Source of the DNA: Devosia sp.
GTDB lineage: Bacteria > Pseudomonadota > Alphaproteobacteria > Rhizobiales > Devosiaceae
NCBI GenBank assembly: GCA_028290225.1
Contig: JAQGKH010000106.1
Coordinates: 1-18,674 of the forward strand
Direction: 5' to 3'
Length of the DNA: 18,674 bases
Part shown: one piece after another, positions 1-10,535 of the stretch
How the letters are laid out: each line of letters begins with the position of its first letter
How positions within the stretch are numbered: the first letter of the stretch is position 1
Position numbers and translations under genes: made by a program
Notes under the pieces: model-generated
What the model was told of the DNA's origin: nothing
The model's database searches: none
Seen by the model: only the letters and a program-made list of their open reading frames with translations

Positions 1-539
1 CGCCCGTCCACATGCATTACCCCGAAGCCAACCGCTTCCATGCGAGGCACTTCCAGGCACCCGATGGTCACGTCGGCGCCGGTGTCCACATGCTGGCGCA
101 GCATGATTTCATAGTCCATCTTGTAGATGTGGTCGCCCGCCAGGATCACGATGTAGCGCGCGCCCGAATCCTCGATGATGTCCATGTTCTGGTACACCGC
201 GTCGGCAGTGCCGGCATACCACATGTCCTCGCGCACCCGCTGGCTGGCGGGCAGCACGTCGAAGCTTTCATTGCGCTCGGGACGCAGGAAGTTCCACCCA
301 CGCGACAAGTGCCGGATCAGGCTGTGGGCCTGATACTGCGTTGCCACCGAGATGCGGCGAATGCCTGAATTGATGGCGTTGGACAGCGCGAAGTCGATGA
401 TGCGCGACTTGCCCCCGAAATACACCGCCGGCTTGGCGCGCCGGTCGGTCAGTTCCATCAACCGCGTGCCACGGCCACCCGCCAGCACATAAGCCATTGC
501 CTCGCGTGCGAGCGGCGACGGCGCCCGATAATCAGCCAT
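1..539 (-). CDS. glgC: Glucose-1-phosphate adenylyltransferase (ADP-glucose pyrophosphorylase), N-terminal part
   Basis: The enzyme makes ADP-glucose from glucose-1-phosphate and ATP, the committed step of bacterial glycogen synthesis, in the cytoplasm. The first 179 residues are present and the gene runs off the left edge. Visible marks are the nucleotide-binding loop GGRGTRL at residues 21-27, the stretch KPAVYFGGKSRIIDFALSN just after it, and LAGDHIYKMDY at 133-143, whose Asp136 matches the catalytic Asp of the family. The ATG at 539 is preceded by a strong GGAGGG about 5 bases upstream. It lies 57 bases beyond the glgB stop on the same strand, so glgP-glgB-glgC probably form one unit; glgA would be expected further left but is not in view. 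No frameshift is seen. Confidence 0.96.
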   Translation of the reverse strand, partial: MADYRAPSPLAREAMAYVLAGGRGTRLMELTDRRAKPAVYFGGKSRIIDFALSNAINSGIRRISVATQYQAHSLIRHLSRGWNFLRPERNESFDVLPASQRVREDMWYAGTADAVYQNMDIIEDSGARYIVILAGDHIYKMDYEIMLRQHVDTGADVTIGCLEVPRMEAVGFGVMHVDG

Positions 540-596
540 TCTTTCCCTCCAGTAACAGCCCGGTTTTATCCGGAGCGCTTCTCGGCCCCCGCCGCT

Positions 597-2798
<2,202 letters not shown>

Positions 2799-2814
2799 AT
2801 TCCTTGCCAGACCG

Positions 2815-2834
2815 CCGCCGGCACTCGCCGGCGG
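2815..2834 (-). repeat. Perfect 8-bp GC-only inverted repeat in the glgP-glgB gap
   Basis: CCGCCGGC (2815-2822) and GCCGGCGG (2827-2834) form a perfect 8-bp stem around a 4-base loop. It lies between the glgP stop and the chosen glgB ATG. No T-run follows on the minus strand, so it looks less like a terminator than like an mRNA stability or processing hairpin, or a single REP-type palindrome. That role is inference. Confidence 0.6.
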
Positions 2835-2876
2835 ACACTCACTGTATTGCACTCATCGTGCGGCTTGCCCCGTAAC

Positions 2877-5354
2877 CTAGGTTAGAGGGACCGGCACGCC
2901 CCAAATTTCTTCGGCGTATTGCTTAATCGTGCGATCCGACGAGAAGAAACCCACCCGCGCCGTGTTGCGCACCGCCATGGCATTCCAGCGCGGCTTGTCG
3001 AGCCACAGCCCATCCACCCGCGCCTGCGCTGCCACATAGGAATCGAAGTCGCGCGCGACCATGAACCAGTCGCGATCGTACAAGCCGGCGATCAGGTCCC
3101 CGTAACGGTGCGGATCATCGGGCGAAAACACGCCTGACGCGATCGACTCCAGCGCTTCCTTGAGCGCCGGTGAATTATCGATGGCCGAGCGGGGCACTTC
3201 GCTCCTGGCGCGCTTCTCGTTCACCTCTTCGGTGGACAGGCCGAAAATGACGATATTGTCCGCGCCAACTTCCTTGTGCATCTCGACATTGGCGCCGTCC
3301 ATGGTGCCGATGGTGAGCGCACCATTAGCCATGAACTTCATGTTGCCCGTGCCTGAGGCCTCCATCCCGGCCGTCGAAATCTGCTCGGACAGATCCGCTG
3401 CCGGAATGATCACTTCGGCCAGGCTGACATTGTAGTTGGGCAGGAAAACCACCTTGAGCAGGCCACGCACCGCCGGATCATTGTTGATGACCTTGGCGAC
3501 GTCGTTGATCAGTTTGATGATGAGCTTGGCATTCCAGTAGCCTGGGGCTGCCTTGCCCGCGAAGATCTTAACGCGCGGGACCCATTCACGTTCCGGGTGC
3601 GCGCGAATTTCTTGATAGGCTGCAACGGCTTGGATGATGTTGAGCAACTGCCGCTTGTATTCGTGGATGCGCTTGATCTGCACGTCGAACAGCGCCTCGG
3701 GCGACACCACGATGTTCATGCGATCCTTGATCAGCTGCGTCAGCCGGTCCTTGTTGGCGCGCTTGACCCCCGCGAACTGCTCCTGGAAAGCAAGGTCCTC
3801 CGCATGATCGGCCAAGGCCTGAAGGGCATTCACATCATCGAGGAACTGCGGCCCGATGCGCTCGTTGATCAGCTGCGTAAGTTCGGGATTGCACTGCATC
3901 AGCCAGCGGCGCGGCGTGATGCCGTTGGTCTTGTTGTTGATGCGCTCGGGATAAAGCTTGTGCAGGTCGGAAAACACGGTCTGCTTCATCAGCTCAGTGT
4001 GCAGCGCCGAAACGCCGTTGGTCGAGTGCGAGCCCACAAAGGCCAGCTGGCCCATGCGCACGCGGCGCCCGCCATTTTCGTCGATCAGCGACAGATTAGC
4101 GACCTGGCTGTCCGTAAACCCCGCGCTTTGGCGCGCTTCCCCCAGAACCTCGCTGTTGATCTGGTAGATGATCTGCATGTGCCGGGGCAGCATGCGCTCC
4201 AGCAGCGCCACCGGCCAGCTTTCCAGCGCTTCGGGCAGCAGGGTGTGGTTGGTGTAGCTGAATACGGCCTTGCATAGCGGCCAGGCGACGGCCCAATCGA
4301 GCCCATGCACATCCATGAGGATGCGCATCATCTCCGCGATGGAAATGGCGGGATGCGTATCGTTGAGCTGGATGGCCACCTTGTCGGGCAGCGAATGCAG
4401 ATCGCCATATTGCTGCAGGTGCCGGCGGACGATGTCCTGCAGGGAGGCCGAGGAAAAGAAGAACTCCTGGCGCAGCCGCAACTCCTGCCCCGCCGCCGTT
4501 GAATCGGCCGGGTAAAGCACGCGAGTGATGGCCTCGGCGCGCGAGCTTTCCTCGAGCGCCCCGAGATGGTCGCCCGAATTGAACTTGTCGAGCAGGATCG
4601 GATCGATCGGCTGCGCACTCCACAGGCGCAGCGTATTCACGCGAGCCCCGCGCCAGCCGACAATGGGTGTATCAAAGGCAACGGCGAGGAAATGATCATT
4701 GGGCCGCCATTCCTGGCGCACGGTGCCATCGGGCGCCGTCACCGGCTCCACCATGCCGCCAAACCCGATCTCATAGGCGCTTTCGCGGCGCTCGAATTCC
4801 CAGGGATTGCCGTGCGCCAGCCAATCCTCGGGCAGTTCCACCTGCCATCCTTCGCTCATCTCCTGCCGGAACAGGCCATGCACATAGCGGATGCCGTAGC
4901 CATAGGCCGGGATCTTGAGCGACGACATGGATTCAAGGAAACACGCGGCAAGCCGCCCGAGGCCCCCATTGCCTAGAGCGGCATCGGGCTCGAGATTGAT
5001 CAGATCGCCCAGGTCCACATTGAGGTTCTTGAGCGCGTCCCGTACCGGCTCAAGCAGGCCCACATTGCTCATGGCATCGCGCATGAGCCGCCCGATCAGG
5101 AACTCGAGGCTGAGATAGTAAACGCGCTTGTGCGAGGTCCGCCAGGTTTCGCGCGAGGACTCCATCCAGCGGTCCATCACCCGATCGCGCACCGCGAGGA
5201 TGGTGGCGGCAAGCCAGTCATGGGGACGGGCGACAATGGGGTCCTTGCCAACAGAATAGATCAGCCGCTCGAGGATTTCAGCCTGGATGGCCTCAACTGT
5301 GGTGGCGCGTGGCTCAGGGGTAGGAGCATCGTAGACGATTGGCTTTTGCGGCAT
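2877..5354 (-). CDS. glgP: Glycogen/starch/alpha-glucan phosphorylase
   Basis: A cytoplasmic, pyridoxal-phosphate dependent enzyme (GT35) that releases glucose-1-phosphate from the ends of glycogen chains. It has 825 aa, the normal length of the family (E. coli GlgP about 815), with no gap or frameshift. The PLP-binding motif EASGTGNMKFMANGALTIG is present with the Schiff-base Lys at residue 673. Other family stretches seen are NGGLGRLAACFLES, QLNDTHPAISIAEMMRIL, NKTNGITPRRWL and KRIHEYKRQLLN. The ATG at 5354 has only a weak ribosome binding site. It is the first glg gene in the direction of transcription, 92 bases after the antiporter stop and 78 bases before the chosen glgB start. Confidence 0.97.
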   Translation of the reverse strand: MPQKPIVYDAPTPEPRATTVEAIQAEILERLIYSVGKDPIVARPHDWLAATILAVRDRVMDRWMESSRETWRTSHKRVYYLSLEFLIGRLMRDAMSNVGLLEPVRDALKNLNVDLGDLINLEPDAALGNGGLGRLAACFLESMSSLKIPAYGYGIRYVHGLFRQEMSEGWQVELPEDWLAHGNPWEFERRESAYEIGFGGMVEPVTAPDGTVRQEWRPNDHFLAVAFDTPIVGWRGARVNTLRLWSAQPIDPILLDKFNSGDHLGALEESSRAEAITRVLYPADSTAAGQELRLRQEFFFSSASLQDIVRRHLQQYGDLHSLPDKVAIQLNDTHPAISIAEMMRILMDVHGLDWAVAWPLCKAVFSYTNHTLLPEALESWPVALLERMLPRHMQIIYQINSEVLGEARQSAGFTDSQVANLSLIDENGGRRVRMGQLAFVGSHSTNGVSALHTELMKQTVFSDLHKLYPERINNKTNGITPRRWLMQCNPELTQLINERIGPQFLDDVNALQALADHAEDLAFQEQFAGVKRANKDRLTQLIKDRMNIVVSPEALFDVQIKRIHEYKRQLLNIIQAVAAYQEIRAHPEREWVPRVKIFAGKAAPGYWNAKLIIKLINDVAKVINNDPAVRGLLKVVFLPNYNVSLAEVIIPAADLSEQISTAGMEASGTGNMKFMANGALTIGTMDGANVEMHKEVGADNIVIFGLSTEEVNEKRARSEVPRSAIDNSPALKEALESIASGVFSPDDPHRYGDLIAGLYDRDWFMVARDFDSYVAAQARVDGLWLDKPRWNAMAVRNTARVGFFSSDRTIKQYAEEIWGVPVPLT

Positions 5355-5391
5355 ATCGCAATCCAGATTGCATGGCGGACGGGCCCCTCTT

Positions 5392-5403
5392 AGACTTTAG
5401 TCT
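5392..5403. repeat. Short palindrome upstream of glgP
   Basis: AGACT-TT-AGTCT is a perfect 5-bp inverted repeat around two bases, 38 bases upstream of the glgP ATG. It could be a dimer-binding site for a regulator of the glg cluster, but a palindrome this short can arise by chance. No function is claimed. Confidence 0.25.
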
Positions 5404-5417
5404 GGCACTTAATGGAA

Positions 5418-5433
5418 GAGGGCGAAAGCCCCC
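5418..5433 (-). terminator. Possible weak stem-loop after the antiporter gene
   Basis: Read on the minus strand, GGGGGC-TTTC-GCCCTC forms a 6-bp stem with one G-U pair, followed by TTCC. It begins 13 bases after the antiporter stop, in the gap before glgP. The T-run is poor, so efficient termination is doubtful and read-through into glgP is possible. Confidence 0.25.
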
Positions 5434-5446
5434 ACCGGTGCCGGCC

Positions 5447-7294
5447 TTACAGCAGGGGCGAAGCTGGGGCCCGGCTCTCCTCAAGTGCCTCACCGGCGCC
5501 TTCCGGCGGCACGGCAACCCCGCTTTCACGCGCTTGATCCACGGCATTGCTGAGCAGAAGGTGCCGCCCGGCCATTTGCGCTCCGCCCACCATTTGCAGC
5601 TCGAAACGCTGGTTGTCGCGCTCACGCACGCCAATCACCACCTCGTCCGCTTCTTCCTGGCTGGCGCCCAGCAGCGTCACGGCCTTGCCGCCAAACACCA
5701 GCGCCGACTCGAACAGCTCGCGCTGCTGGAAATCCACGCCCGCCTTGACCAGCTCGATGGCATGGCCGCGATCGAATGCCCGCGCCATCACCTTGGCGAG
5801 CGGAAATTCGTCGCGCAACAATTTGGCGATGCGCGTGGCGCTGGCTTTGTCGTTGACGCAGATCAGGATGATTTCGGCATTGTCGGCCCCCGCCGCGTGC
5901 AGAATGTCGAGGCGCGTACCGTCGCCATAATAAACCTTGAAGCCGACGCGCGAGGCGGCGCGGATCATGTCGGTGTCATTGTCGATGATCGACACCGAAT
6001 GGTGCATGGCCAAAAGAGGCTGGCTGGCGATCTGGCCAAACCGGCCAAAGCCGATAATGAGTACCCTGCCCCGCAGATTGCTGGCCGTGTCGACGCCATC
6101 CATGGATGGTGTGGATTTGGGGGTGACGAAACGCAGCCCCGCGATACCGAATGGCGTCAGCACCATCGAGATCACCACCGTTGCGGTCAGAATGGCGTTG
6201 GTGGGAGCATCGATGATGCCCGCTGCCGCTGCCGTGGTGTAAAGCACGAAGGCGAATTCGCCGCCCTGGGACATGAATACCGAGCGCTGCAGCGCTTCGG
6301 CATGGGGCGAGCGCAACAGGCGGGCAATCACATAGATCGCCACCGCCTTGACCAGCATGTAGCAGACCACGCTGAGGGCAATGATGACCCAGTTTTCGGC
6401 AACGATACGCACATCCAGCGACATGCCGACCGCCAGAAAGAACAGCCCCAGCAGAATGCCGCGAAACGGCTCCACATCCGCTTCCAGCTGGTGCCGAAAA
6501 GTCGAAGTCGACAACAGCACGCCGGCCAGGAACGCCCCCATGGCCATGGACAACCCGCTCAACTGGAACAGCAGCGCTGCGCCGAGCACCACCAGCAGCG
6601 CCGCCGCCGTCATCACCTCGCGCAATTTGGTGGCGGCGAGCGCGGCAAACAGCGGGTTCATGATGCGGCGTCCCAGAAAAATCAGGAGCAGCACGGCGCC
6701 CAGGGCGACGGCAATGCTCACCAGCCGGGTGCCAAAGCTTTCCGTCGCCCCCGAAGGCGCCAGCAATGCCACCACCGCCAGGAGCGGCACGATGGCGAGG
6801 TCTTCGAGCAGCAGGACGGAGACCATCTTCTGGCCGCCGGTGCTGGCCAACTCGCCCCGTTCGCCCAGGATCTGCATCACGATGGCGGTAGAGGTGAGCA
6901 CAAAGCCCATGCCGGCGACAAAGGCGATCGGCAAGGAAAAGCCCAGCAGGACGCCGATGCCCGTGAGCAGCCCGCCACAGGTCACCACCTGAATGACGCC
7001 CAAGCCAAAGATCTGCTTGCGCAGCGCCCACAGGCGCGAGGGCTCCATTTCCAGCCCGATGATAAAGAGGAACAGGACAACGCCGAGTTCAGCTGCCGAC
7101 AGCACCGCTTCGGGCTCATGGATGATGCCCAGCACCGATGGACCCAGCAGCAGGCCCGCCGCCAGATAGCCCAGCACCGAACCAAGCCCGAGCCGCTTGA
7201 ACAACGGCACGGCAAACACCCCCGCCGCCAGGAGCACCACGACCGGCACCAGATCGACGCCATGGGCGGCCGTATGGGTTATCGCCTCTTCCAC
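5447..7294 (-). CDS. KefB/KefC-type monovalent cation:proton antiporter (CPA2 family) with RCK/TrkA-N domain
   Basis: An inner-membrane protein of 615 aa, matching the length of E. coli KefB/KefC (about 600-620). Residues 13-390 hold about a dozen hydrophobic segments of a Na+/H+ exchanger domain, including the LLLEDLAIVPLL segment (Glu164-Asp165) typical of CPA2 transporters. Residues 410-530 form a Rossmann-type TrkA-N regulatory domain with VLIIGFGRFGQ (GxGxxG at 415-420) and the acidic end SIIDND. It would exchange K+ for H+, usually gated by NAD(H) or glutathione adducts; substrate and gating here are inferred from family. The start is GTG at 7294, supported by AAGGAA six bases upstream. 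The C-terminal 40 residues are hydrophilic. It precedes glgP on the same strand; whether they are cotranscribed is unknown. Confidence 0.9.
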   Translation of the reverse strand: MEEAITHTAAHGVDLVPVVVLLAAGVFAVPLFKRLGLGSVLGYLAAGLLLGPSVLGIIHEPEAVLSAAELGVVLFLFIIGLEMEPSRLWALRKQIFGLGVIQVVTCGGLLTGIGVLLGFSLPIAFVAGMGFVLTSTAIVMQILGERGELASTGGQKMVSVLLLEDLAIVPLLAVVALLAPSGATESFGTRLVSIAVALGAVLLLIFLGRRIMNPLFAALAATKLREVMTAAALLVVLGAALLFQLSGLSMAMGAFLAGVLLSTSTFRHQLEADVEPFRGILLGLFFLAVGMSLDVRIVAENWVIIALSVVCYMLVKAVAIYVIARLLRSPHAEALQRSVFMSQGGEFAFVLYTTAAAAGIIDAPTNAILTATVVISMVLTPFGIAGLRFVTPKSTPSMDGVDTASNLRGRVLIIGFGRFGQIASQPLLAMHHSVSIIDNDTDMIRAASRVGFKVYYGDGTRLDILHAAGADNAEIILICVNDKASATRIAKLLRDEFPLAKVMARAFDRGHAIELVKAGVDFQQRELFESALVFGGKAVTLLGASQEEADEVVIGVRERDNQRFELQMVGGAQMAGRHLLLSNAVDQARESGVAVPPEGAGEALEESRAPASPLL

Positions 7295-7324
7295 ACTCGA
7301 TTCCTTGATATTGCTGAACGCGAA

Positions 7325-7353
7325 CTGTTTCGCCCCCCGCCGCTGCCGTCAAG
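7325..7353 (-). promoter_or_regulatory. Candidate promoter for the antiporter gene
   Basis: On the minus strand a good -35 hexamer TTGACG (7353-7348) is followed after 17 bases by AAACAG (7330-7325), a poor -10. It lies about 30 bases upstream of the GTG start, in the 182-base divergent gap before the nucleoside hydrolase gene. The position is sensible but the -10 match is weak. Confidence 0.25.
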
Positions 7354-7482
7354 CGCATGGGGGCATGGGAGCTATTCCGCTTCCCCTTCCGCCCGCTATA
7401 AGGCTTTTTGAACCGACCGGCTTACACGTGATCAGCAGCAGCCCTCGGCTCGCGCTCCTTCCAGCAGATTGGGACTATGTTC

Positions 7483-8424
7483 ATGGCACGCAAAATCATC
7501 ATTGATACCGATCCTGGCCAGGACGATGCCGTCGCCATGCTGCTGGCGCTGGCGTCACCCCAGGATCTGGACGTGGTGGGCATTGTGGCCGTGGCCGGCA
7601 ATGTCGGTCTGGAGCGCAATGCCCTCAACGCGCTCAAGGTAGTGGAACTGTCCGGCCGCAAGGACATCCCGGTTTTTGCCGGCTGTGCACGGCCGATGCG
7701 GCGCCCCCTGATCACCGCTGAACATGTGCATGGCGAAACCGGCCTCAACGGCCCCGATCTGCCGGCGCCCAAGCTGTTGCTGGAGCGGCAGCATGGGGTG
7801 GATTTCATCATCAACCGACTGCTGCAGGATGAGCCCGGCAGCATCACGCTCTGTGCACTGGGCCCGCTCACCAACATTGCGATGGCCTTGATCAAGGAGC
7901 CGAGCATCGCCGGGCGCATCGCCGAGATCGTCCTGATGGGCGGCGCTTACTTCGAGGTTGGCAACATCACGCCGGCAGCTGAATTCAACATCTATGTGGA
8001 CCCCGAAGCGGCCGATGTGGTGCTGCGTTGCGGCGCGCCGATCACCATGCTGCCGCTCGACGTCACCCATGGCGTTCAATCCACCCCCGACCGGCTCGAG
8101 GCCATTCGCGCGCTGGGCAATCGCGCCGGCCAGGCCGTGTTCGAAATGCTGAGCTTTTCCGAGGATTTCGACCTCAAGAAATACGGCTGGTCGGGCGCGC
8201 CCCTGCACGATCCCACCGTTATCGCTTACCTGCTGCAGCCCGGCCTGTTCGACGGCCGCCGCTGCAATGTGGAAGTGGAAACCGGCAGCGAGCTGACACG
8301 CGGCATGACCGTGGCCGATTACTGGCATGTCACGGGCAAGCCGGCCAATGTGCAGTTTCTGCGCAGCGCCGATGCTCCCGGCTTCTATACTCTGCTGACG
8401 GAGCGGCTTTCCCGCCTGCCCTGA
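7483..8424 (+). CDS. Inosine/uridine-preferring nucleoside hydrolase
   Basis: It hydrolyses the N-glycosidic bond of ribonucleosides to free base and ribose, a salvage reaction in the cytoplasm. The 313-aa product has the full family signature: the calcium-binding DTDPGQDD at residues 8-15, His83, LMGGAYFEVGNITPAAEFNIYVDPEAA at about 151-176, and HDP with His242 and Asp243, where His is the usual leaving-group acid and Asp a metal ligand. I chose the ATG at 7483 because GGGA (7471-7474) lies 8 bases upstream; an in-frame ATG at 7477 is the alternative and adds two residues. It is divergent from the antiporter gene. The base specificity (purine, pyrimidine or broad) cannot be read from the sequence. 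A paralogue lies at 10590-11546. Confidence 0.93.
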   Translation: MARKIIIDTDPGQDDAVAMLLALASPQDLDVVGIVAVAGNVGLERNALNALKVVELSGRKDIPVFAGCARPMRRPLITAEHVHGETGLNGPDLPAPKLLLERQHGVDFIINRLLQDEPGSITLCALGPLTNIAMALIKEPSIAGRIAEIVLMGGAYFEVGNITPAAEFNIYVDPEAADVVLRCGAPITMLPLDVTHGVQSTPDRLEAIRALGNRAGQAVFEMLSFSEDFDLKKYGWSGAPLHDPTVIAYLLQPGLFDGRRCNVEVETGSELTRGMTVADYWHVTGKPANVQFLRSADAPGFYTLLTERLSRLP

Positions 8425-8508
8425 GCCAGGGCACAAGGCGGTGAACAGTCCGGTCCGCAAGGTTCATCACTCTTGCCCTGCCCTCCGGCTTTTGCCTAGC
8501 TTGGATCC

Positions 8509-8715
8509 ATGCATTTCAAAGTGACCTATGCCCGCTATGCGGCCGAGCACCGGCGGCTGCATTTCACCGCAACCGGAACGCGCAACGGCGTGAGCTTCAC
8601 CGTGGTCACCGACGTGCTGTGCATGCGCGACCCCGCGACCACCGAAAACATCCACCTGGTCGCTCTCCTCAAGCTCACCGAACTGTTCAGCCGCCCCAGC
8701 GCCTCGGGGCGCTGA
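8509..8715 (+). CDS. Uncharacterised 68-aa protein
   Basis: I do not recognise this protein. It is soluble-looking, with no signal peptide or membrane segment, and alternates short beta-like stretches (HFKVTYARY, RRLHFTATG, VSFTVVTDVL) with a C-terminal helix (NIHLVALLKLTELFSR). This layout faintly recalls small DUF1488-type proteins, but I would not assign it. Nearly all third codon positions are G or C, like the neighbouring real genes, which supports coding. The ATG at 8509 follows a weak TTGGATCC. It lies 84 bases after the nucleoside hydrolase stop on the same strand and 136 bases before the tRNA. Confidence 0.6.
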   Translation: MHFKVTYARYAAEHRRLHFTATGTRNGVSFTVVTDVLCMRDPATTENIHLVALLKLTELFSRPSASGR

Positions 8716-8851
8716 GCCTACGGGGCTGCAATCGAAGCCTGCCTCAGCGGGGCCTTGGTTCCTCGCACAGGCGCAAAGCCAGGCCATTCGCGCAACCCAA
8801 GCGCAGTTGACCCTTTCGGTGCCCCCGACACTTTGCTAAACACCCGATCCG

Positions 8852-8927
8852 GGGCCTATAGCTCAATGGTTAGAGCCGACCGCTCATAACGGTCTGGTTC
8901 CAGGTTCGAGTCCTGGTGGGCCCACCA
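8852..8927 (+). tRNA. tRNA with anticodon CAT, probably tRNA-Ile2 (lysidine-modified); elongator tRNA-Met is the alternative
   Basis: A complete 76-nt cloverleaf is visible. The acceptor stem is GGGCCTA with TGGGCCC (one G-U pair), the D arm GCTC/GAGC, the anticodon stem GACCG/CGGTC around loop CTCATAA, the variable loop TGGTT and the T arm CCAGG/CCTGG with TTCGAGT. The discriminator A is followed by an encoded CCA. The anticodon is CAT. The acceptor does not show the mispaired 1-72 position expected of initiator tRNA. The short D-loop (AATGGTTA) and TGGTT variable loop resemble E. coli tRNA-Ile2 more than elongator tRNA-Met, so after TilS modification it would probably read AUA. No clear promoter or T-rich terminator flanks it. 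Confidence 0.95.
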
Positions 8928-9039
8928 ACAACCCCCGATAAGGCAACTGCGCCCAGCGGAACTCCACATGGATGGGCGAGTTGGTGGCTCGGTGCAGCGA
9001 CGACAGGTTCCAATGGATCGGCAAGACAGGGCAGACAAC

Positions 9040-10458
9040 ATGCTCTTTTCCGCGTCCCATGCGCATCTGCCGTGGATTTCCGTAGCCCCCGGGGCTCCCT
9101 ATTTCGTGGATGACACGGGTGCCCCCTGGACGCCGATCGGCCAGAACGATGCCATTAGCTGGCCTGAACTGAATGGCCTGTTCCGCCGGCGCGACGTGGC
9201 CAGTGTCGAGGGCCATCTGCGCTGGCTCAAGGCAAGCGGCGTCACCTGCCTGCGGCTGATGCTGGAATATGCCCATGTGCGCCATCGCTATTTCGAGCGG
9301 CCGGCGGGGCGCTATGTCCCCTCCATGGTGCAGTTCTGGGATGATTTGTTTGGGCTGTGCGAACGCATTGGCTTGCGCCTGTTGCTGACGCCTGTGGACA
9401 CATTCTGGACCTGGCTGCATTGGCGCTGGCATCCCTGGAACCAGGCCAATGGCGGGCCGCTGCGTTCCCCCTCCGAAATCCTCACCTGCCCCGCAACCCG
9501 CCAACTCATCAAGGCGCGCCTGGGCTTCGCCGTCGGGCGATGGGGCGGCTCAGGAGCGCTCTTTGCCTGGGATTTGTGGAACGAGATTCATCCGGCGCAA
9601 GCGGGCGACAGCACCGACAACTTCGATGAATTCATCCACGACCTGTCCCGGCATGTGCGCGAACTGGAAATGGCGCTTTACGGGCGCGCGCATCCCCAGA
9701 CCGTATCCGTGTTTGGCCCTGAGCTGACCTGGAAGCCCCAGATGGCGATGCACGAGCCGATCTTCCGCCATCCGGATCTCGATTTTGCAACCATCCACAT
9801 CTATGGCTCGGGCGCCATCGATAACCCGCGCGACACGGTGAAGCCGGCGGTGATGTTCGGCCAGATCGTGCGGGAAAGCCTTGCCGAGATCGTTGACGGC
9901 CGCCCATTCCTTGACACCGAACACGGGCCCATCCACAGCTTCAAGGATAAAAAGAAAACCCTGCCGGAACCCTTTGACGACGAATACTTCCGGCATATCG
10001 CCTGGGCCCATCTCGCCTCGGGTGGAGCGGGTGGCGGCATGCGCTGGCCCAACCGGCACCCCCATGTCTTGACGCCGGGGATGCGCCGCGCCCAACGGGC
10101 GATGACGGACTTCCTGCCCCAACTGGACTGGACGCTCTTCAAGCGCGTCAACCTCAACGCCCAAATCGCCGCCCAGGGCTTTCACGCCTTTGGCTGCGGC
10201 GATGCGCACCAGGCTCTCATCTGGTTGCTGCGCCGCGACACGCTGGCGCCGGACGGCCGCCTCCGCACCGATGTTGCGCCCGCAGCCGCGCCGATCCGTG
10301 TGCCGGGACTGCGCAATGGCGACTACCGAGTTACCGGCTGGAACACGGCGCAGGGCTGTGTGGAAGGCGAACATCTGGTCCGGGCGCAGGATGGCGCCAT
10401 CGAGTTCATGCCCGACCCCATCGTAGCGGACCGCGCCTTCGCCATTCGCCCGGCGTGA
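9040..10458 (+). CDS. GH5-like (clan GH-A) glycoside hydrolase, cellulase/mannanase-type fold, intracellular
   Basis: The 472-aa protein looks like a retaining (beta/alpha)8 glycoside hydrolase. Residues 1-45 carry the opening typical of such enzymes (PYFVDDTGAPWTPIGQN). FAWDLWNEIHP has Asn181-Glu182 as the acid/base pair, IHIYG (252-256) contains the conserved His and Tyr, and FLDTEHGP has Glu294 as the nucleophile. Residues 390-472 look like a small C-terminal beta domain. The barrel is rich in Trp, as expected for sugar binding. No signal peptide or membrane anchor is seen, so it should act in the cytoplasm on oligosaccharides or glycosides; the substrate is unknown. I chose the ATG at 9040 (AGGGCAG upstream) over 8968 and 9013, because the added residues are polar and unlike the family. 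It starts 112 bases after the tRNA and converges with the second nucleoside hydrolase gene. Confidence 0.8.
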   Translation: MLFSASHAHLPWISVAPGAPYFVDDTGAPWTPIGQNDAISWPELNGLFRRRDVASVEGHLRWLKASGVTCLRLMLEYAHVRHRYFERPAGRYVPSMVQFWDDLFGLCERIGLRLLLTPVDTFWTWLHWRWHPWNQANGGPLRSPSEILTCPATRQLIKARLGFAVGRWGGSGALFAWDLWNEIHPAQAGDSTDNFDEFIHDLSRHVRELEMALYGRAHPQTVSVFGPELTWKPQMAMHEPIFRHPDLDFATIHIYGSGAIDNPRDTVKPAVMFGQIVRESLAEIVDGRPFLDTEHGPIHSFKDKKKTLPEPFDDEYFRHIAWAHLASGGAGGGMRWPNRHPHVLTPGMRRAQRAMTDFLPQLDWTLFKRVNLNAQIAAQGFHAFGCGDAHQALIWLLRRDTLAPDGRLRTDVAPAAAPIRVPGLRNGDYRVTGWNTAQGCVEGEHLVRAQDGAIEFMPDPIVADRAFAIRPA

Positions 10459-10535
10459 TGGATACGGGCCAGGCCGGACCTGCCCTGGCAAGTCACGGCA
10501 GGAAGGGTGAACCTTTGTCCGCAGCCGAACCAGCC

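Noticed and set aside
5339..7411. 690-codon open frame on the plus strand opposite the antiporter gene
   Set aside because: Low-complexity His/Gln/Arg-rich translation; the minus strand encodes a clear Kef-type antiporter with membrane segments and a TrkA-N motif.
8807..8841. TTGACC ... CTAAAC as promoter of the tRNA gene
   Set aside because: CTAAAC is well placed relative to the tRNA 5' end, but the spacer to TTGACC is 23 bases, too long for a standard promoter.
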